Below are positions 23,192-31,455 of a stretch of 64,000 bases of DNA, in pieces. Source of the DNA: Streptomyces sp. NBC_01351 (GTDB lineage: Bacteria > Actinomycetota > Actinomycetes > Streptomycetales > Streptomycetaceae). The translations under genes were made by a program, and so were the position numbers. The stretch lies in NCBI RefSeq assembly GCF_036237315.1, contig NZ_CP108356.1:3592501-3656500 (forward strand). The letters run 5' to 3'. The notes under the pieces are model-generated. The model ran no database searches. It saw only the letters and a program-made list of their open reading frames with translations, and was not told where the DNA came from. Numbering within the stretch: the first letter of the stretch is position 1; every line of letters starts with the position of its first letter.

Positions 23192-23661
23192 GCCAGGCTC
23201 CGGAGGAAGTCTGCGATGTCGGCCAGGAGCGTGGCCGTGGTGGTCGGTTCCAGCTCCAGCGTCGCCGGCTCCTCGTCCTCGCCCTCGGGCGGGGTGACGT
23301 GGGCCGTGAAGGTGTAGCCGTCGGCGTCGGCCGGGCGGGCGTCCAGGCGCAGCACGGGGCCGGCCTCGACCGTGAACTCCTCGCCGGTGCCCAGCGCGAG
23401 GCGCAGCCGCTCGGCGAAGTCCTCCGCCTCGGTGTCGCGCAGGCCGGGCAGCTCGAAGCCGCCGCCCGCGCCGCTCTCGTCTTCCCACATGAGCGCCCAG
23501 ACGTTCCCGGGGCCCGCGAACTCCTCGGGCGTCACGCCCGCCTGCTCGGCGGCCATGCGGACGCCCGGGTCCGCCGGGTCGAGCTGCGGGCGCAGCAGGG
23601 CCACGTACGTCGTGTCGCTGCCGATGTAGAGGGCCGGGCCGCCCACGGCGATCGGGCTCAC
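23188..23661 (-). CDS. unknown protein in the ubiD-mqnP operon (first)
   Basis: A 157-aa acidic soluble protein, overlapping the UbiD-type gene (ATGA at 23658-23661) and the next unknown gene (GTGA). It starts 'MSPIAVGGPALYIGSDTTYV' and has a Thr/Glu-rich C-terminal region ending in a helix that resembles the next protein, so the pair may be distant paralogues. No signal peptide or membrane helix. No function can be given from sequence. Confidence 0.83.
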   Translation of the reverse strand: MSPIAVGGPALYIGSDTTYVALLRPQLDPADPGVRMAAEQAGVTPEEFAGPGNVWALMWEDESGAGGGFELPGLRDTEAEDFAERLRLALGTGEEFTVEAGPVLRLDARPADADGYTFTAHVTPPEGEDEEPATLELEPTTTATLLADIADFLRSLA

Positions 23662-25115
23662 AGCCCGTACTCCTTCCAGCGGCGGTCCACGAGGGCGGCG
23701 GTCGCCGGGTCGGATTCGACCATGTCGGGCCAGCCGCCGTCGCGGGTGTAGCCCTCCTCGGGGAGCTTCTTCGTGGCGTCGATGCCCGCCTTGCCTCCCC
23801 AGAACTGCTGGTACGAGGCGTGGTCGAGGTGGTCCACCGGGCCCTCGACGACCGTGAGGTCGCGGGAGTAGTCCGTGTTGCCGAGTGCCCGCCAGGACAC
23901 CTCGTGCAGGTCGTGGACGTCGCAGTCCTTGTCCACCACGATGATCAGCTTGGTCAGCGACATCATGTGCGCGCCCCAGATGGCGTGCATGACCTTCTGC
24001 GCGTGCTTCGGGTACTTCTTGTCGATCGAGACGATCGCGCAGTTGTGGAAGCCGCCCGACTCCGGGAGGTGGTAGTCCACGATGTCCGGCACGATGATCT
24101 TGAGGAGCGGGAGGAAGAACCGCTCGGTGGCGCGGCCCAGCGGGCCGTCCTCGGTCGGCGGCCGGCCGACGACGATCGACTGGATCAGCGGACGCTTGCG
24201 CATCGTCACGCAGTCGATCTTCAGCGCCGGGAACGGCTCCTGCGGGGTGTAGAAGCCGGTGTGGTCGCCGAAGGGGCCCTCCGGGAGCATCTCCCCCGGC
24301 TCCAGCCAGCCCTCGATGACGACCTCGGCGTTGGCCGGGACCTGGAGCGGGACCGTCTTGCAGTCGACCATCTCGATCCGCTTGCCCGAGACGAAGCCGG
24401 CGAAGAGGTACTCGTCGATGTCACCGGGCAGCGGGGCCGTGGACGCGTACGTCACCGCGGGCGGGCAGCCGAAGGCGATGGCGACCGGCAGCCGCTCGCC
24501 CTTCGCCGCGGCGACGGCGTAGTGGTTGCGGCTGTCCTTGTGGATCTGCCAGTGCATGCCGATGGTGCGCTTGTCGTGGCGCTGGAGGCGGTACAGGCCG
24601 AGGTTGCGGACGCCCGTCTCGGGGTGCTTGGTGTGGGTGAGGCCCAGGTTGAAGAAGTCGCCGCCGTCCTTGGGCCAGGTGAAGAGCGCCGGCAGCCGGT
24701 CGAGGTCCACGTCGTCGCCGGTGAGGACGACCTCCTGGACGGGCGCGGAGTCGCCCTTCACCTTCTTCGGCGGCACGTGCACCATCGAGCCGAGCTTGCC
24801 GAAGGCCTCGCGGACCCCGATGAAGCCCTGCGGCAGCTCGGGCTTGAGCAGGCCGCCGATCTTCTCGCTGATCTCGCCGTACGACTTCAGTCCGAGGGCC
24901 TTGAGCAGGCGGCGGTCGGTACCGAAGACGTTCATGGCCAGCGGCATCGCCGAGCCCTTGACGTTCTCGAAGAGGAGCGCCGGGCCCCCCGCCTTGTTCA
25001 CTCTGTCGACGATCTCCCCGATCTCGAGATACGGGTCGACTTCGGCCTTGATGCGCTTGAGGTCGCCTTCTCGCTCCAGAGCCCGGAGCAGCGAGCGGAG
25101 ATCGTCGTAAGCCAT
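23658..25115 (-). CDS. UbiD-family decarboxylase for menaquinone biosynthesis
   Basis: A 485-aa UbiD-family decarboxylase, using the prenylated FMN made by UbiX. In the futalosine pathway it removes the naphthoate carboxyl group. It begins with 'AYDDLRSLLRALEREGDLKR' and has 'ALLFENVKGSAMPLAMNVFG', 'HWQIHKDSRNHYAVAAAKGE' and the conserved Glu-Pro-rich 'WLEPGEMLPEGPFGDHTGFY' with active-site acids around residues 270-290. 'DKDCDVHDLHEVSWRALGN' is the C-terminal family block. First gene of the overlapping unit with two unknown genes and mqnP. It is the menaquinone-type subfamily judged from neighbours. Confidence 0.94.
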   Translation of the reverse strand: MAYDDLRSLLRALEREGDLKRIKAEVDPYLEIGEIVDRVNKAGGPALLFENVKGSAMPLAMNVFGTDRRLLKALGLKSYGEISEKIGGLLKPELPQGFIGVREAFGKLGSMVHVPPKKVKGDSAPVQEVVLTGDDVDLDRLPALFTWPKDGGDFFNLGLTHTKHPETGVRNLGLYRLQRHDKRTIGMHWQIHKDSRNHYAVAAAKGERLPVAIAFGCPPAVTYASTAPLPGDIDEYLFAGFVSGKRIEMVDCKTVPLQVPANAEVVIEGWLEPGEMLPEGPFGDHTGFYTPQEPFPALKIDCVTMRKRPLIQSIVVGRPPTEDGPLGRATERFFLPLLKIIVPDIVDYHLPESGGFHNCAIVSIDKKYPKHAQKVMHAIWGAHMMSLTKLIIVVDKDCDVHDLHEVSWRALGNTDYSRDLTVVEGPVDHLDHASYQQFWGGKAGIDATKKLPEEGYTRDGGWPDMVESDPATAALVDRRWKEYGL

Positions 25116-25204
25116 AGGGGCCAGTATCGGTCACCGGCTACGCTGGGACTGTCACCGGGGCCGTCGAATCGAACCCCGCCATTGTTTCCAGGGGGCTGTT
25201 CCGC

Positions 25205-25591
25205 ATGATCAGGGCGCTGATGTTCATCCTGCCGCTGGCGCTGACGATCTACGCGTTCATCGACTGCCTCAACACCCCCGAGGACGAGGCCAAACACCTC
25301 CCCAAGGTCGTCTGGGTCATCATCATCCTGCTCTTCTGGATCGTCGGTCCGATCGTCTGGTTCGCCGCGGGCAAGATGCGCCGCGCCCCGGCCAACGGCC
25401 GCACGCCGTCCGAGTGGCACCGCAACCACCGCCACGAGTGGGTCGCCCCCGACGACAACCCGGAGTTCCTCCAGTCCCTCCGCGAGGAGAACCAGAAGGA
25501 CGAGACCGTCCTCAAGGACTGGGAGGCGGACCTGCGCCGCCGCGAGGAGGAGCTCAAGCGGCGTGAGCAGGGCGAGGACAAGGACAGCTGA
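25205..25591 (+). CDS. PLDc_N-domain membrane protein with coiled-coil tail
   Basis: A 128-aa protein with two N-terminal membrane helices forming the short PLDc_N (phospholipase D N-terminal) module: 'LPLALTIYAFIDCL' and 'VVWVIIILLFWIVGPIVWFA'. A cytoplasmic tail follows that ends in a charged coiled coil ('VLKDWEADLRRREEELKRRE'). There is no catalytic PLD domain. It is divergent from the ubiD operon, sharing an 89-base gap. Conserved next to menaquinone genes in related genomes as far as I recall; function unknown. Confidence 0.87.
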   Translation: MIRALMFILPLALTIYAFIDCLNTPEDEAKHLPKVVWVIIILLFWIVGPIVWFAAGKMRRAPANGRTPSEWHRNHRHEWVAPDDNPEFLQSLREENQKDETVLKDWEADLRRREEELKRREQGEDKDS

Positions 25592-25607
25592 CGATGCCCG
25601 CGCAGGC

Positions 25608-25985
25608 TCACTGAGCCCAGGGCAGGGCGCGGGTGCCCTCCTCGCCGGGGACGGAGACCACGCCGTCCGCGCGCATGGCCACGTACGCCTGGAAGGCCTC
25701 GGTGGAGCGGATCCGGCGCATGACGTCGGGCGGCAGGACCACGGTCTGACCCTCGGTGGCCTTCTCGGTGCGGGCGCCGCCGTCCCAGATGACTTCCAGG
25801 GAGCCGGCGGTGAGCGTCCAGACCTGTTCGCGGTTGACGGAGTGTTCGGGGCCGGTGATTCCGGCGGCCATGTCGACGCGCCAGGTGCTGAGCTCGGCGC
25901 TCCCGCGGCTGGGGGCGGCGAGGCCGGTCATGGTGGCGTTCGGGGTGGCGGTGACGTTGTCGGGGGAAGCGGCGATCACGTGCAA
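25608..25985 (-). CDS. cupin-domain protein
   Basis: A 125-aa cupin-fold protein. The barrel core is seen as 'RGSAELSTWRVDMAAGITGP', 'HSVNREQVWTLTAGSLEVIW' with the G-x5-H-x-H-like metal region reduced to one His and a Glu, then 'TEGQTVVLPPDVMRRI'. The start is uncertain: TTG at 25985 has GAGGG 6 bases upstream, GTG at 25979 is next, and an in-frame TTG at 26012 lies inside the operator. Divergent from the MarR gene and probably controlled by it. Ligand unknown. Confidence 0.85.
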   Translation of the reverse strand: MHVIAASPDNVTATPNATMTGLAAPSRGSAELSTWRVDMAAGITGPEHSVNREQVWTLTAGSLEVIWDGGARTEKATEGQTVVLPPDVMRRIRSTEAFQAYVAMRADGVVSVPGEEGTRALPWAQ

Positions 25986-26009
25986 GAGAAGCCCTCGTTC
26001 CGAGTGAGT

Positions 26010-26043
26010 CAAGTAGCTTTACTCGCATGAGTAAAGCAGCTTG
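26010..26043. promoter_or_regulatory. operator between cupin and MarR genes
   Basis: Inverted repeat CAAG-TA-GCTTTACTC / GAGTAAAGC-AG-CTTG around a 4-base centre (GCAT). The inner 9-bp arms are perfect and the outer CAAG/CTTG also match. It lies between the divergent cupin (25985) and MarR (26068) starts. Such dyads are typical MarR targets; binding is inferred. Confidence 0.8.
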
Positions 26044-26067
26044 TCTTGCCCGTGTCACCATGTTTCC

Positions 26068-26535
26068 GTGACCGATCACCGAAACGACGAGGGCATCGAG
26101 CTGACCTTCCTGCTCGGGCTCGGCTTCCAGCTGCTGCTGGGCGAGTTCACCCGGCGGGTGGCCGAGGCCGGCTACACCGACCTGCGCCCCCTGCACGGCA
26201 TGGCCTTCCAGGCCCTCAAGGGGCCCGGCGCCACCGCCGGCGAGCTCGCCGAGCGGCTCGGGGTGACCAAACAGGCGGCCGGACAGATCGTCGACGACCT
26301 GGAGAAGCGCGGCTACGTCCGCCGCGAGCCGCACCCCGAGGGGGGCCGGCGCAAGCTGGTGGTGCTGACCGCCGCGGCCACCGACCACCTGGCCGTCGCG
26401 GGGCGGATCCTGCACGAACTGGAGGCCGAGCTGGGCGGCACCGTCGACCTCGGCGCGCTGCGGGGCGAACTCGGCCGCCTTGTGCGGGCGCTCCACGGGG
26501 ACGGCCCGCTGCCCGCCCTGCGGCCGGTGTGGTGA
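26068..26535 (+). CDS. MarR-family transcriptional regulator
   Basis: A 155-aa winged-helix MarR regulator. The recognition region is 'GATAGELAERLGVTKQAAGQ' with the wing 'RREPHPEGGRRKLVVLTAAA' (residues ~65-110). The GTG at 26068 is used because upstream codons lie within the operator. MarR proteins are usually repressors released by small aromatic ligands. The divergent cupin and the palindrome at 26010-26043 suggest autoregulation and control of the cupin gene. Confidence 0.92.
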   Translation: MTDHRNDEGIELTFLLGLGFQLLLGEFTRRVAEAGYTDLRPLHGMAFQALKGPGATAGELAERLGVTKQAAGQIVDDLEKRGYVRREPHPEGGRRKLVVLTAAATDHLAVAGRILHELEAELGGTVDLGALRGELGRLVRALHGDGPLPALRPVW

Positions 26536-26560
26536 GCCGGGGTAGGGCCGTGTGGCCGTA

Positions 26561-26660
26561 CTGCCGGGGCTCCGCCCCGGACCCTCCCCCAGACTCCGTC
26601 CGGGGGGACCCCCACGCCTCAAACTCCCCCAGCTACCGCTGGGAGGGGCCCCCTGGCGAG
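26561..26660. repeat. intergenic hairpin-rich segment
   Basis: Contains GCCGGGGCTCCGCCCCGGAC-like dyads on the left and CTCCCCCAGC-tacc-GCTGGGAGGGG (26624-26648) on the right, between the convergent MarR and SRPBCC genes. It probably serves as a terminator for both and belongs to the common Streptomyces intergenic repeats. Confidence 0.6.
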
Positions 26661-26670
26661 GCTTGATTCG

Positions 26671-27174
26671 CTACGCCCGCGAGAAGGACGCGTAGGCCTC
26701 GCGCAGCTCCGACCAGCGGGTGTCGGACCAGGTGGCCCAGTTCGCCGGGTGTCCGGCGAGCGCAGCGTCCAGCAGCTCGAAGTGCTCGTGCCAGCCGGCC
26801 AGGCAGTCCAGGCGTTCGTCCTCGGGACCGCCGCGTTCGTTGACGAAGCGGATCACCGTGGAGTCCGTGCCGACCGCCTCCAGGTGGAAGCGGATCCGCC
26901 CGTGCTCGGTGACCGTGTACTCCACGACGCGCTCGACGTCCCAGGCGGTGATGCGGCCCGTCGCCACCGTCCCGGTGTTCGGCCAGCGCAGCATCACGGC
27001 CCCGCCGAGCCGGCGTTCCAGTACGTCGGCCGCGGCCAGCCAGCCGCGCAGCCCCTGCGCCGTGGTCACGGCGGGCCAGAGCACCTCGTAGGAGTACGGA
27101 AGGTGCAGCTCGAAGCGGAGCAGCCAGCGGTTCTCGCCGCGGCGCTCGCTGGTGGCATGGCTCACGAGAGACAT
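26671..27174 (-). CDS. SRPBCC/AHSA1-like domain protein
   Basis: A 167-aa START-like fold protein with the AHSA1/polyketide-cyclase-type layout: 'ELHLPYSYEVLWPAVTTAQG' then 'LRGWLAAADVLERRLGGAVM', the beta strands 'VVEYTVTEHGRIRFHLEAVG', and the C-terminal helix 'LAGWHEHFELLDAAL'. Members bind hydrophobic ligands or act as Hsp90 co-chaperone-like proteins. It ends the strand that also carries the cytochrome maturation genes but is separated from ccsB by 25 bases on its 5' side, so it could be co-transcribed. Function unknown. Confidence 0.82.
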   Translation of the reverse strand: MSLVSHATSERRGENRWLLRFELHLPYSYEVLWPAVTTAQGLRGWLAAADVLERRLGGAVMLRWPNTGTVATGRITAWDVERVVEYTVTEHGRIRFHLEAVGTDSTVIRFVNERGGPEDERLDCLAGWHEHFELLDAALAGHPANWATWSDTRWSELREAYASFSRA

Positions 27175-27199
27175 ACCACCAGCGTCGCACTCCCCGCTG

Positions 27200-28285
27200 T
27201 CAGACGCCCGCGTAGGAGTGCAGGCCGTTGAGGACCATGTTCACGCCGTAGTAGTTCCAGATCCAGCAGGCGAAGGCGAAGAGGCCCAGGTAGGCGGCCT
27301 TGCGACCCTTCCAGCCGGCGGTGGCCCGCGCGTGCAGGTAGCAGGCGTACGCGACCCAGGTCACGAAGGACCAGACCTCCTTGGGGTCCCAGCCCCAGTA
27401 GCGGCCCCAGGCGTCGCCGGCCCAGATGGCGCCCGCGATGATCGTGAAGGTCCACAGCGGGAAGACGGCCGCGTTGACGCGGTACGCGAACTTGTCGAGC
27501 GAGGCCGCCGAGGGCAGCCGCTCCATGACCGACGAGGCGAACCCGCCCGGCTTGCCGCCGCCCGCGAGCTTGCTCTCGTAGGAGTCGCGGAAGAGGTAGA
27601 GGACCGTGCCGGCCGCACCGAGGTAGAAGACGGCGCCGCAGAAGATCGCGGTGGAGACGTGGATCCACAGCCAGTACGAGTGCAGGGCCGGGACGAGCTG
27701 GTCGCTGTCGGTGTAGAGCCAGGTGACCGCGATGCCGAGGTCCAGGAGGACCGTGGTGACCAGGATCAGGCCGAGCCAGCGGACGTTCTTCTTCAGGGCG
27801 AGCAGCACCAGGTACGCGCCGACGGCCACCGTGGAGAAGGTGATCGAGAACTCGTACATGTTGCCCCAGGGGGCCCGCTGCACCGACAGCGCGCGGGAGA
27901 CGACGCCGCCCGCCTCGACGAGGAAGGCGAGCGCGGTCAGCGAGACCGCGATCCGCCCGTACAGGTCGCCCTGCACCGTGCCGCCGGCCGCGCCGGGGCC
28001 GTCGGGCACGTCGCGCGTACCGGCGGCGGAGCGGGTGGTGACCTTCGGCCGGTCCAGGACCGCGGTGGCCCCCTTCTTGCCCCGTACCTGCACGGCGGGG
28101 GCCTTCGCGGAGTCCTTGGCGCCGGTCAGCGCGGCGGCCGTGCGGGCCACCTTGCTGCGGCTGCCGAAGGTCCACTCGGCGATGTGGGCGAAGAAGGCGA
28201 GGGTGTAGACCGCCATCGACGAATAGATCAGGTAGTTGCTGATCTGAGCCAGGTTCTCGTTGGCTGCGGCTGCGAGCGGCGTCAT
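27200..28285 (-). CDS. ccsB: cytochrome c biogenesis protein CcsB (System II)
   Basis: A 361-aa membrane protein of System II cytochrome c maturation. With ResB it transports haem across the membrane and ligates it to apocytochrome c. It carries the tryptophan-rich WWD-type motif 'WAGDAWGRYWGWDPKEVWSF' (near residues 289-308) and conserved histidines in 'LHSYWLWIHV' and the C-terminal region. About eight helices. The start overlaps the resB stop (ATGA), so both are made together. Order here: resA, ccdA, resB, ccsB. Confidence 0.95.
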   Translation of the reverse strand: MTPLAAAANENLAQISNYLIYSSMAVYTLAFFAHIAEWTFGSRSKVARTAAALTGAKDSAKAPAVQVRGKKGATAVLDRPKVTTRSAAGTRDVPDGPGAAGGTVQGDLYGRIAVSLTALAFLVEAGGVVSRALSVQRAPWGNMYEFSITFSTVAVGAYLVLLALKKNVRWLGLILVTTVLLDLGIAVTWLYTDSDQLVPALHSYWLWIHVSTAIFCGAVFYLGAAGTVLYLFRDSYESKLAGGGKPGGFASSVMERLPSAASLDKFAYRVNAAVFPLWTFTIIAGAIWAGDAWGRYWGWDPKEVWSFVTWVAYACYLHARATAGWKGRKAAYLGLFAFACWIWNYYGVNMVLNGLHSYAGV

Positions 28286-29991
28286 CCGCGCTCTCCTTCA
28301 GGGGTTTCTTCAACAGGATGAGGCGCGCTGGGCGCCTGCTGGTGCAGCGTGGCGGCGAGGTCCGCCAGCTCCTGCGGGAGTTTGGCGGACTCGCTGCGGC
28401 CGAGGCCCGCCATCTCGACGACGGTCACGCCGTCCGCGCCGGCCACCGCGCGGACCCAGATCCGGCGGCGCTGGATGAACAGCGATCCGGCCAGGCCCCC
28501 GATGGCACCGATCGCACCCGCGAGGGCGAGGCCGCTGCCGGGCTGGTGGGTGACGGAGAAGGTGGCCCAGCGCTCGATGGACTCGAACTTCACGGAGCCC
28601 GCGCCGTCGGGCAGCTCCATCGACTCCCCGGGCAGCAGCATCTTGGCGAGCGGGGCGCCGTCCTCCTTCATGAACTGCTTCATCTTCTTCGTGTCCAGCT
28701 GGTACACGTTCTGCGGCAGGCCCGAGTCCACGCCGAGGCTGCCGTGGTAGGCGTTCAGGGCCAGCACCGGGAAGTTCGCGGCCGGGAACTGGGAGAGCAT
28801 CGTCCCCTTGCCCTTGCCCGCGAAGGTCGGCACGAACTGGGCGGAGAAGCCGAGCTGCTCCGTCTCGCCGTTCTTGTTCTTGTAGCCGTCGGTGACCTTG
28901 ATGGCGCCGGCCGAGGTGAGGTTGGCGTCCTGCGGCAGCATCGGCACCGCGTTGCGGTAGATCACCTTGCCGGTCGGGTCGGTCACCGAGATGATCGGCG
29001 CGTAGCCGTGGCCCAGCAGGTAGACCTTGGAGCCGTCGATGGCGAGGGGCTTGTTGACCTCGATCTCGGTCTTCTTCGGCTGACCGTGGGCGCCTTCGCT
29101 GTAGGTGACGTACGCCCTGAAGTCGCGCGGGGTGCCCTTCTGCGGGCCGCTCTCCTCGAAGGTGGCGTCGAACTTGTCGAGGGTGAAGCTGAAGCGCGGC
29201 AGGTCGTCGGCGACGAACATGCTGCCCGACTTGAAGTCGTCGTACTGGGTGAGCGTGTTCGAGAAGCCGCCGCCGCGCAGGACGAGCTTGCCGCCCTCGG
29301 ACATGAAGAGCTTGCCCCAGGCGAAGGCCACCAGCATCACGATGAGCGCGATGTGGAAGATCAGGTTCCCGGCCTCGCGGAGGTAGCCCTTCTCCGCCGC
29401 GACGTGGCCCTGGCCTGCCTCCGTGCGGAAGCGGCGCCCGCCGAGCAGCGTCTTCGCGTACGCGAGGACCTCCTCGGGGGACTTCTCGGTGCGCCAGGTG
29501 GTGTGCGCGGGGAGCCGGTCGAGGCGGCGGGGGGCGGCCGGCGGGCGGCCGCGGAGCTGGCCGACGAACTGCCAGCTGCGGGGCAGGATGCAGCCGATGA
29601 GCGAGACGAAGAGCAGGATGTAGATCGCGGAGAACCAGAACGACGTGTAGACGTCGAAGAGCTGGAGCTTCTCGGCGACGGGCACCCAGAACTCGTGGGT
29701 CTTCTTCCACTGGGCGACCTTCATCAGGTCGACGGAGTTCTGCGGGATGAGCGAGCCGGGGATCGCGCCCAGGGACAGCAGGAAGAGCAGGATCAGCGCC
29801 ACCCGCATGGAGGTGAGCTGCCGCCAGGTCCAGCGGGCCCAGCCGATCACGCCGATGCCGACGGGGCCGGCGCCGTCCTCGACGGGGGCGGTGGAGAGCT
29901 GGGAGCCGGCCGCGACCTCGCCTGCGTCCGCCGCGGCGGACTCGGTCGGCTCCTGCGGCGCCTCGGTGGACGCGTTGTCTGTCGTACTCAT
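28282..29991 (-). CDS. resB: cytochrome c biogenesis protein ResB
   Basis: A 569-aa System II protein forming the haem-delivery complex with CcsB. Three N-terminal membrane helices begin at 'WTWRQLTSMRVALILLFLLS' and include 'QNSVDLMKVAQWKKTHEF' between helices 1 and 2. A long extracytoplasmic domain follows, then a last helix near residue 490 ('LALAGAIGAIGGLAGSLFI'). The N-terminus has an extra acidic, Ala-rich leader. It is between ccdA (13 bases upstream) and ccsB (overlapping) on one transcript. Confidence 0.94.
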   Translation of the reverse strand: MSTTDNASTEAPQEPTESAAADAGEVAAGSQLSTAPVEDGAGPVGIGVIGWARWTWRQLTSMRVALILLFLLSLGAIPGSLIPQNSVDLMKVAQWKKTHEFWVPVAEKLQLFDVYTSFWFSAIYILLFVSLIGCILPRSWQFVGQLRGRPPAAPRRLDRLPAHTTWRTEKSPEEVLAYAKTLLGGRRFRTEAGQGHVAAEKGYLREAGNLIFHIALIVMLVAFAWGKLFMSEGGKLVLRGGGFSNTLTQYDDFKSGSMFVADDLPRFSFTLDKFDATFEESGPQKGTPRDFRAYVTYSEGAHGQPKKTEIEVNKPLAIDGSKVYLLGHGYAPIISVTDPTGKVIYRNAVPMLPQDANLTSAGAIKVTDGYKNKNGETEQLGFSAQFVPTFAGKGKGTMLSQFPAANFPVLALNAYHGSLGVDSGLPQNVYQLDTKKMKQFMKEDGAPLAKMLLPGESMELPDGAGSVKFESIERWATFSVTHQPGSGLALAGAIGAIGGLAGSLFIQRRRIWVRAVAGADGVTVVEMAGLGRSESAKLPQELADLAATLHQQAPSAPHPVEETPEGERG

Positions 29992-30004
29992 GTGCGTGTA
30001 GTCC

Positions 30005-30742
30005 TCAGATCCCCACCGTGAAGCCTTGGGTCCAGCTCTGCATGTCGCTGACGATGCTGTCCCACAAACCTGTGACGAGCAGCAGACCGGTCAGGACCAG
30101 CATGCCGCCACCGATGCGCATCACCCACGCATAGTGCTTCTTCACCCAGCCGAATGCGCCGAGCGCCTTGCGGAAGGCGAGCGCGGCGAGGATGAACGGC
30201 AGGCCGAGGCCGAGGCAGTAGGCGACGGTCAGCAGCGCCCCCCGGCCCGCGCTCGCCTGGTCGAGGGAGAGGGTGGTGACGGCGGCGAGGGTCGGGCCCA
30301 TACAGGGGGTCCAGCCGATGCCGAAGAGCACGCCGAGCAGCGGCGCGCCGAGGAGCCCTGCGGTGGGCTTCTTGTGGAAGCGGAACTCCCGCATCGTCAG
30401 ACCCGGGATCGCGCCCATGAAGAAGAGGCCCATGACGATCACCAGCCCACCCAGGACCCGCGAGATGATCTCCACGTTTTCCCGGAGGCTGGAGCCGAAG
30501 TAGCCGAAGAGGGCTCCGGTGGAGACGAAGACGGCGGTGAAGCCCGCGATGAACAGGCTCGCGCCCGCCAGCATCCGGCCGCGCCGGGCCTCGGCGAGGT
30601 CGGCGCCGCTCACGCCGGTCACGTAGGAGAGGTAACCGGGGACGAGCGGGAGCACGCAGGGCGAGAAGAAGGAGACCAGCCCGGCGAGGACCGAGATGGG
30701 CAGGGCGAGCAGCAGGGCGCCGTTGAGGACCGTCGTGTTCAC
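30005..30742 (-). CDS. ccdA: CcdA thiol-disulfide transport protein
   Basis: A 245-aa six-helix membrane protein of the CcdA/DsbD-beta family. It passes reducing power from cytoplasmic thioredoxin to ResA outside, keeping apocytochrome c thiols reduced. The two redox cysteines are in '[20 protein letters not shown]' (helix 1) and '[15 protein letters not shown]' (helix 4). Start is GTG at 30742, with resA ending 10 bases upstream. Confidence 0.95.
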   Translation of the reverse strand: MNTTVLNGALLLALPISVLAGLVSFFSPCVLPLVPGYLSYVTGVSGADLAEARRGRMLAGASLFIAGFTAVFVSTGALFGYFGSSLRENVEIISRVLGGLVIVMGLFFMGAIPGLTMREFRFHKKPTAGLLGAPLLGVLFGIGWTPCMGPTLAAVTTLSLDQASAGRGALLTVAYCLGLGLPFILAALAFRKALGAFGWVKKHYAWVMRIGGGMLVLTGLLLVTGLWDSIVSDMQSWTQGFTVGI

Positions 30743-30752
30743 GCCGGACCGC

Positions 30753-31379
30753 TCACTTCTCCGCGAGGAGCGGGTCGATCATCGAGCGCAGCTTCACGTC
30801 GTCGACCATGACCAGGGTGCGGGCGGCGATCTTGCCCTCCTTGTCGAGGACGATCGTGGAGGGGATGGCGTTCGCGTTGAGGGTGCCGTCGGGGAAGCGG
30901 AGCATCAGCTTGCCGGCGGGGTCGAAGAGGCTCGGGTAGGTGATCCCGAAGGTCTCCTCGAAGGCGATCGCGTTCTGCTTGCCCTCGTCGCGGGTGTTGA
31001 TGCCGACGAAGGCCACGTCCTGCCCGGCGTCGGCGAGCTCCTTGGACACCTTCGCGAAGTACGGGGCCTCGGCGCGGCACGGCGGGCACCAGGAGCCCCA
31101 CACGTTGAGGACGACGACCTTGCCCTTGAGGGTGGTGGTGTCGAGGGTCTCGCCGTCGAGGGTCTCGCCGTCGAGCTTGGGGGCGTCGGTGCGCTCGCCC
31201 TTGGCGACGGTGGAGATGCCGCTCGTGCCCGTGACGTAGTTGCCGCCGGAGCTGCCGTTCGGCTTGCTCCCGTCGCCGGTGCACGCCGTGAGCGTGAGGG
31301 CGCCCGCGAGGGTCACCGCGGTCAGCAGAAGTGCGCGGCCGCTGATCGAGCGGCGACGGGGGGCGCGGCTAAGGCTCAT
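30753..31379 (-). CDS. resA: thioredoxin-like lipoprotein ResA (TlpA family)
   Basis: A 208-aa lipoprotein. Residues 1-34 are a signal with lipobox ('[10 protein letters not shown]', Cys after the A). The thioredoxin domain carries the active site 'WGSWCPPC' (about residues 99-106) and the cis-Pro region near '[12 protein letters not shown]'. ResA reduces the CxxCH cysteines of apocytochrome c before haem ligation. First gene of the cytochrome maturation operon; linker repeat '[16 protein letters not shown]' is a small tandem duplication. Confidence 0.94.
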   Translation of the reverse strand: MSLSRAPRRRSISGRALLLTAVTLAGALTLTACTGDGSKPNGSSGGNYVTGTSGISTVAKGERTDAPKLDGETLDGETLDTTTLKGKVVVLNVWGSWCPPCRAEAPYFAKVSKELADAGQDVAFVGINTRDEGKQNAIAFEETFGITYPSLFDPAGKLMLRFPDGTLNANAIPSTIVLDKEGKIAARTLVMVDDVKLRSMIDPLLAEK

Positions 31380-31455
31380 GTGAAAAGTTTCGCATGAGCA
31401 ATTCCCGGATCTGCCGCACCCCCCGGAGGGATGGCAATGTGCTGGTCAGGCCGGG

